Below are positions 59,021 to 64,000 of a stretch of DNA of 64,000 nucleotides, in pieces (the stretch's first letter is position 1; the number at the start of each line of letters is the position of its first letter). This DNA comes from Rickettsia bellii RML369-C (lineage in GTDB: Bacteria; Pseudomonadota; Alphaproteobacteria; Rickettsiales; Rickettsiaceae), in NCBI RefSeq assembly GCF_000012385.1, contig NC_007940.1, positions 1 to 64,000 on the forward strand. The letters run 5' to 3'. A program made the translations under genes and the position numbers. Under the pieces are notes generated by a model, which was not told the origin of the DNA, did no database searches, and saw nothing but the letters and a program-made list of their open reading frames with translations.

Positions 59021-61564
59021 ATGAGTGAAGAGTTATTACAACGGGATTTAATCAAAAATCCTGAAAAAATAGGAACTTGGGATTTCCATCAGGTTGGTGC
59101 AACTACTGTAAAACAATTAACAGAAGCGAATATTATAAGAAGCATTGATTACGGCAATGTTGCAAGAAAAAAAGTTGATGCAATTATAACAAGGCAAAAA
59201 GAAGTAATTGCAATAATAGAGTATAAATCACCGAAACAGTTCAATACTAAAAATAAGAGAGATAGTGCAATTTTACAAGAAATTGAGGTTGCCAAAAAGT
59301 TAAAAACAAAACTCATAATTGCAACGGATACACACGAGACTCTTTGGATTAATGTTGCAACCGGCAATAGTGTAAAAGATGCAAAAGGCAATGATTTTAA
59401 ATATCTATTTAACCCAAAAGATACAAATTTACAAAAAGTCATAACAGAAATAATCCAATCTATTAATGATAAAAATGATACCATACTCCCAAAACAATTA
59501 ATAGATCCAACAGACCTTGCAAAACAAATATGGCAAGATGTTTGGAGTGTTAGCGGAGCAACTCCTGAAAATTGTTTATATACCTTTGTTGAATTATTTA
59601 TATTTAAATATTTAAGCGATTTAAATATTTTAAAAGGTGATTTTAGTTTTGATGAACTTTTAAAAAAATACAATAACAATGAAATAAATGATGTTTTACA
59701 ACATTACGCAAATGTTATTAGACCGAAAATAAAAGATTTATTTCCGGAAGGGAGTGATAAAACAACAATTATAAACGGTACTATTTTTGTAAGTAGAGAC
59801 CAAAAAGCAATTGATGGATATGGAACGGTATTTAAGAAAGTTTTAGAAAAATTTAGAGATTATGGAAAACTTGAACATATTGATCACGATTTTAAAAGCA
59901 AATTATTTGAAAGCTTTTTAAAAGAAAGTATAAGTAAAAAAAATTGGGGACAATTTTTTACACCTATTAAAGTCGTTCGTGCCATAAATGAAATGGCAGA
60001 AGGTGAGTTAAAAGAAAATATGTCAATTTGTGACCCTGCCTGCGGAGTTGGCAAATTTCCTCTCGAATTTGTAAAAGAAAATCTTGATAATTTTTTTGAA
60101 CTCAAAAACGGTAAGATAAATTCAAAAGTTAAAATTATCGGTTTTGATAAAGGTTTTGATAAAGATGAGCAAAAAACTATAATTCTTGCAAAAGCGAATA
60201 TGCTTATTTATTTTTGTGAGCTTATAAAAGATAATCCTGAGCATACAAAGGAATTTGCCAAACTTTTTAATGATAGCTTTATTTTAAAAACAAATTCAAT
60301 ACTTGGAACTTTATCAGAGCCTATTGAAGGCGAATATGATTTAATCCTTACAAATCCACCTTATGTGACAAGCGGAAGCAGTAATCTAAAAGAAGAAATT
60401 GCAAAAATTACTATAAAATCAGTGGAATGGGCGTTGAAGGGCTTTTTATGGAATGGATCGTAAAAGCTTTGAAACCAAACGGAAAGGTGTTTGTTGTTGT
60501 GCCTGACGGGATTTTCAATAGACAAAATGACAAAAATTTAAGACAACTCATTTTAGATAATTGTTTTATTGATGCTATTATTTCATTGCCTTTAAAAACT
60601 TTTTTTACAACTCCAAAAAAGACATACATTTTAGCAATTACAAAGAAACATAATATTTCGCAGATACAAACTGATCCAGTATTTACTTATTTATGCAGCG
60701 AAATTGGCGAGAGTCGTGATATTTATAGATTTGATATTGAGCAAGACGACTTAAAGGAAGCGGTAAATTTATTTAATGCTTTTAAAGGTAGTAAGAAATA
60801 TTTTGCAAATATTAATCACGATAAAAGGTGTAAGTTGCAAGGGATTGATAAATTTAAAGCTGATATTAATTGGTGTGTTGAAAACTTTTTTACAGAAGAA
60901 GAAAAAATTGATCTTGGTTTTATTGAAAAGACTGGTTTTTTATATATAAAAGAATTTAATGAACTTTTAAACGATACATTATTTTATTATCAGCTCTAAT
61001 GCAAATATTATAAATGAATCACAGAATTTAGAACAAATAAAATATGATACTAAGCAAGCCTCAATTTTTTTTGATTTATTACCGGTGTCAAAAAAAATAC
61101 AAAAAAAGGATTTAAAAGATAAATACACTGTACCAACATATTCTTCGCAAACCACAGAATACGGATTCGTTGGCTATGCTAAAGATATTATGTTTAACGC
61201 CTCAAGCCAAACTCCCTTGGTAACTTTTGGTGACCATACGAGAAAGTTTTTTATTAGAAATGAAAGTTTTGCATGTTTAGATAATGTAAAAGTATTAAAA
61301 CTAAAACAAGAATATATTGGAAAAATAGATATTGAATATATTTCGTTTGTTTGGGAAAATTTAATACCGAATTTAGGATATTCAAGACATTGGAAAGTTG
61401 CAAAAAATATTGAAATCAAAATCCCAATAACACAAACAGGCGAATTTGATTTACAAAAGCAAAAAGAAATAGCAGAAAAATATCGTAAAATAGAAGAAAT
61501 TAAAAAGAATATTAAGACAGAGCTTGAAAAAATTGAAAATATTAAAGTTGATATTGGATTATGA
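59021..61564 (+). pseudogene. Single-chain restriction-modification enzyme (nuclease, N6-adenine methylase, specificity domain), two frameshifts
   Basis: The start is ATG 59021 (MSEELLQRDLIKNPEK), after an RPE-coded extension. Residues 1-150 resemble the type I R-protein N-terminus with a nuclease core (KKVDAIITRQKEVIAIIEYK). The methylase has CDPACGVGKFPLEF (motif I) and LILTNPPYVTSG (motif IV). The frame breaks in the A-run 60403-60407 (one A missing), resumes as SGMGVEGLFMEWIVKALKPN, and breaks again in the T-run 60982-60985 (one T too many). The last part (VPTYSSQTTEYGFVGYAKDI to a terminal coiled coil) is a specificity/TRD half. Intact it would cut and methylate DNA alone, type IIG-like. 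Confidence 0.8.
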
Positions 61565-61640
61565 AAAAGCCACCACAAATAATTTTTCTTCATAGAACTT
61601 AGATTTCTCCTTTTGCAGAGATGACAAAATAATTCCCTTT

Positions 61641-62378
61641 ATGTACAGATATAAAATTAGCGTTGAATATCTAGGCACGAATCTTGCGGGTTGGCAAAGA
61701 CAATCGGGAGTAATGTCGGTACAGCAGATATTAGAAGAAGCGATCTATAAATTTTCTGGTGAGCAAGTAACATTATTCGGATCAGGTAGAACTGATGCTG
61801 GAGTTCATGCAATAGGTCAAATAGCACATTTTGATCTCTCAAAATATTTTGAACCTTATAAAATTATCAGAGCGATTAATTATTTTACAAGACCATATAT
61901 AGTAGGAGTGTGTAATTGTGAATTAGTAGACAATAATTTCCATGCTCGCTTTTCCGCAATAGCACGTCATTATGTATATAGAATTCTTAATAGACCCTAC
62001 CCATCAGTAATTGATTTTGATCGTGTTTGGTGGATTAGTGTGCCGTTAGATGTTTCAGCTATGCAAAAAAGTAGCTTATATCTTTTAGGTAAACATAACT
62101 TTACTTCATTTAGAGCTAGCTCTTGTCAATCAAAATCTCCCATCAAAACCTTAACAAAGCTTGATATTATAAAGGAAAATGAGGAAATAAAATTATATTT
62201 TTCTGCCCCATCCTTTTTACATCACATGGTGCGTAATATAGTCGGTAGCCTAGTATTAGTCGGTAAAAATATTTGGCAAGCTGAACAAATGCAGCAAGTT
62301 TTAGAGGTAGCAGATAGAAAAGCTGCCGGTCCTACCGCCCCTGCTTGCGGTCTTTATTTCATAAAAGCAGATTATTAA
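61641..62378 (+). CDS. truA: tRNA pseudouridine synthase A
   Basis: 245 residues. The catalytic Asp is in [30 protein letters not shown] and [19 protein letters not shown] are typical TruA motifs. It makes pseudouridine at positions 38-40 of tRNA. The start is ATG 61641 ([12 protein letters not shown]), right after a non-coding gap that holds no visible feature. Confidence 0.96.
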
Positions 62379-62406
62379 ATAGTTATTAATTTGTTAATAA
62401 TATATA

Positions 62407-62435
62407 TTGACAGGAACATTAAAGCTGTGTATAAT
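62407..62435 (+). promoter_or_regulatory. Perfect consensus sigma-70 promoter
   Basis: TTGACA at 62407-62412, a 17-base spacer, and TATAAT at 62430-62435. Both hexamers and the spacing are exact consensus. The predicted start is near 62442, giving a leader of about 40 bases to the ATG at 62482. Confidence 0.85.
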
Positions 62436-62481
62436 GTCTTTACTAATAATTAATTTATTAACTTATATTAAAGGAATTTTT

Positions 62482-62757
62482 ATGAAAAATAAAAAAGTAT
62501 TACCAGAAGATTTATTAATGAATACAAGCCTAGACACTATAGCAGAAATAATCGGAAATTTTCCAGGTATGTGTGTTAGTACAAGTATGAATTTAGAAAA
62601 CAGTATTGTAGAAGCTAATAACAGCTTTTTTACAAATTTTTATAATACAGCTGCATATTGTTTCAATTATGCATTAGAAGTAATGATACCATTGGCAGGA
62701 AATGTTTGTGAATATTTCCGTGGAAATACTGATCATTACGACGTAGAGTGCCTTTAA
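62482..62757 (+). CDS. Small Rickettsia protein, paralogue A
   Basis: 91 residues from ATG 62482, with AAAGGA at 62470-62475. An in-frame TTG at 62407 lies inside the promoter and is rejected. It has an N-terminal charged part (MKNKKVLPEDLLMNTSLD), a middle helical part, and a C-terminal motif FYNTAAYCFNYALEVMIPLA then CEYFRGN, shared with the next gene. No known family, signal peptide or clear membrane segment. The strong promoter suggests high expression. Confidence 0.72.
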   Translation: MKNKKVLPEDLLMNTSLDTIAEIIGNFPGMCVSTSMNLENSIVEANNSFFTNFYNTAAYCFNYALEVMIPLAGNVCEYFRGNTDHYDVECL

Positions 62758-62792
62758 TTTTCAACTCTATAGCTCCGTGATAGCATTTGCCA

Positions 62793-62848
62793 TGCGTGGA
62801 TCGAAAAACACCCTATTACCCCGTGATTTATTCGTCGGAGTCTAGTTA
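62793..62848 (+). repeat. RPE remnant between the two small paralogues
   Basis: GCGTGGATCGAAAAACACCC (also at 38463) and CCGTGATTTATTC (also at 63200). It separates the tandem paralogues. Confidence 0.5.
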
Positions 62849-62877
62849 AAACACTAATTTATATTAAAGGAATTTTT

Positions 62878-63183
62878 ATGAAAAATAAAGAACAAAATTT
62901 TACAAGTACAAGTATAGAGCCACTAATGATGATAGAAGATTTATTAGAAAGTATAGACATTTTTACGATGATAGAAGACACATTACCTGTAAAAAGTAGT
63001 AATAGTTTTTATAATACAGTTGTATATGGTTTTAATTATGCGTTAGAGGTAATAGCTCCTTTAGCAAAAAATATTTGCGAATATTTTGCTGGTACGAGTC
63101 AAAATATAGAAGATAATTTGCATGTCCCTAATATGGGTGATGCACCTGAATTATGGGATAGTTTCACCTCTTACTCTATATAA
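62878..63183 (+). CDS. Small Rickettsia protein, paralogue B
   Basis: 101 residues. The leader and start repeat those of paralogue A (TATATTAAAGGAATTTTTAT then GAAAAATAAA), and the core FYNTVVYGFNYALEVIAPLA then ICEYFAGT is the same. The C-terminus extends further (NMGDAPELWDSFTSYSI). It arose by tandem duplication. It has no consensus promoter of its own and may be read from the promoter at 62407. Function unknown. Confidence 0.7.
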   Translation: MKNKEQNFTSTSIEPLMMIEDLLESIDIFTMIEDTLPVKSSNSFYNTVVYGFNYALEVIAPLAKNICEYFAGTSQNIEDNLHVPNMGDAPELWDSFTSYSI

Positions 63184-63193
63184 TTATCCTACT

Positions 63194-63294
63194 TGTCATT
63201 CCGTGATTTATTCATGGGATTCAGCTAGAAATATCAATAATATTGATGTTTCTAGCTGTTTTCTGGATCTAGTTCCCAAGCCACGGCATGTGGC
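63194..63294 (+). repeat. Intergenic RPE
   Basis: TTGTCATTCCGTGATTTATT and GGGATTCAGCTAGAAATATC, with the inner hairpin CTAGAAATATCAATAATATT/GATGTTTCTAG, then CTGGATCTAGTTCCCAAGCC and ACGGCATG. It lies between convergent genes and partly overlaps the end of the HEPN gene. Confidence 0.7.
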
Positions 63295-63297
63295 ATT

Positions 63298-64000
63298 TTA
63301 TCTACCAATCTTTGTCGTACAAATTCTTTCGGTGATTTCTTTTAATTTTTCTATTCGCTCTATTAAATAAAGCAGCTGTTCTTTTGTAATCTTATAATTT
63401 TTATCATATCGTGCATCAACATAAGCTTTTTGTAATAACTCAAAACATTTTTTCTGCACAGGAGTAGCTATAGGGAAAACTTGTAATAATTCATTGTCGT
63501 AATTTTTTGCCATACCGCCTAATTCTTCTATATCATGCAATTTCGGCTTGTAATTAGAAAAAACTAATAAAATAGTATTATAAAAACTTTCAGTAGCTTG
63601 ATGTAATAAGAAAGCAGCAATTGCATAACGATCGTTTTTTAAATAATAATCTACTCCATCTAAAAAATCTTTACCTTTATTAAACCACTGTTCAAAATAA
63701 TCTTGTGCGATTTCTTTCATCTCGCTCCAAGGTAAATCTTTAGCTTCGCTTAAGGTAAATTCACCACTATCATATAAAAGTATTCCCTCTTTTGTGATAT
63801 CAGTATAAAAATAACGTCCTTTTTCTAGCTGTCTATTTACCTCTTCTATTGATTCTAAAATTATTGATATTCTCGAATCATAAGGAATAATTTGATCTTT
63901 TATTACTCCTTTTCTTTTTAATCTTGCATATATTCTATCTTTTAGGTTTAAAGTAGCATGACCTTTATACTTAGCCTTATTTAAAATTATCAGAATATCC
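63298..64000 (-). CDS. Nucleotidyltransferase-HEPN fusion protein (5' end beyond the window)
   Basis: The frame is open to the window end. The C-terminal 140 residues (from 63720) are a HEPN domain (MKEIAQDYFEQWFNKGKDFL, then YAIAAFLLHQATESFYNTIL), with the usual last helices. Upstream, 63721-64000 encodes DILIILNKAKYKGHATLN and LEKGRYFYTDITKEGILLYD, the end of a minimal nucleotidyltransferase. HEPN-MNT pairs are toxin-antitoxin-like. A single fused chain is seen in some Rickettsia and elsewhere. The role is unknown. The visible start at 63720 is internal, not the true start. Confidence 0.83.
   Translation of the reverse strand, partial: DILIILNKAKYKGHATLNLKDRIYARLKRKGVIKDQIIPYDSRISIILESIEEVNRQLEKGRYFYTDITKEGILLYDSGEFTLSEAKDLPWSEMKEIAQDYFEQWFNKGKDFLDGVDYYLKNDRYAIAAFLLHQATESFYNTILLVFSNYKPKLHDIEELGGMAKNYDNELLQVFPIATPVQKKCFELLQKAYVDARYDKNYKITKEQLLYLIERIEKLKEITERICTTKIGR

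Noticed and set aside
63122-63370. 82-residue plus-strand frame overlapping paralogue B and an RPE
   Set aside because: Shadow frame: it reads across the RPE and the opposite-strand HEPN gene.
1-64000. CRISPR array or cas genes
   Set aside because: No regularly spaced direct repeats were found. The many repeats are palindromic and irregularly placed.

Overview
The window reads as chromosomal DNA of a Rickettsia, an obligate intracellular alphaproteobacterium. The evidence is low GC content, Rickettsia-type palindromic elements (RPEs) both between and inside genes, an S-adenosylmethionine importer of the Rickettsia type, TrcR (DUF1013), split pnt genes, and many half-decayed genes. Base 1 is the ATG of the PPDK-regulator gene, which usually opens Rickettsia chromosome numbering next to the replication origin; the origin itself is not visible. 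The mix of a spotted-fever-like gene set, an insertion sequence and many frameshifts suggests a decaying, possibly non-pathogenic, lineage. I cannot assign a species.

Layout. 1-6 kb: PPDK regulator, thioredoxin, a polysaccharide-type ABC exporter, and a flavin/Fe-S oxidoreductase carrying three in-frame RPEs. 6-13 kb (minus strand): lone UmuD, acyltransferase, DUF1016 nuclease, beta-carbonic anhydrase-like protein, pgsA, yidC and a twice-frameshifted mscS. 13-21 kb: lgt-midA, SH3 protein and Kef-type antiporter, rsfS, bolA, tRNA-Thr, an MFS symporter, the SAM transporter and an OmpW-like porin. 21.6-22.8 kb: an IS110-family element. 22.9-31.8 kb: pntB, trcR, cvpA, algH, ftsY, a cysteine-less Sco protein, a large TPR protein and an unknown protein. 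31.9-35.2 kb: folB(decayed)-folKP-folA-recF. 35-49 kb: a nested miniature transposon, a broken TPR gene, mnmE, the NAD-glutamate dehydrogenase (frameshifted near its end), rodZ-like/zapA genes with a probable 6S RNA, a second MFS symporter, a glycerophosphotransferase-like gene with a stop codon, pntAB-pntAA and lolA. 49-59 kb: SRP RNA-dnaX-ybaB, a broken Rpn nuclease, ydcF, lipB, greA, a polyprenol kinase-like gene, dnaG and rpoD. 59-64 kb: a broken single-chain restriction-modification enzyme, truA, two tandem small paralogues behind a perfect consensus promoter, and a nucleotidyltransferase-HEPN protein running off the end.

The main discovery is the IS110 element at about 21603-22809. It lies exactly inside an RPE. 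The roughly 180 nt before its transposase folds on paper as a bridge RNA: a 12-bp 5' hairpin, then two internal loops. The second loop carries 7-nt matches to both ends of the element. The first carries matches to both sides of the RPE insertion point. The strand arrangement is the one known for IS621. This is a candidate RNA-guided recombinase system whose programmed target is the RPE repeat family.

Most other oddities are signs of reductive evolution. Single-base slips in homopolymers or simple runs break mscS, glutamate dehydrogenase, the restriction enzyme (twice), an Rpn nuclease and a TPR gene. RPEs supply gene termini, in-frame peptide inserts and possible terminator hairpins.
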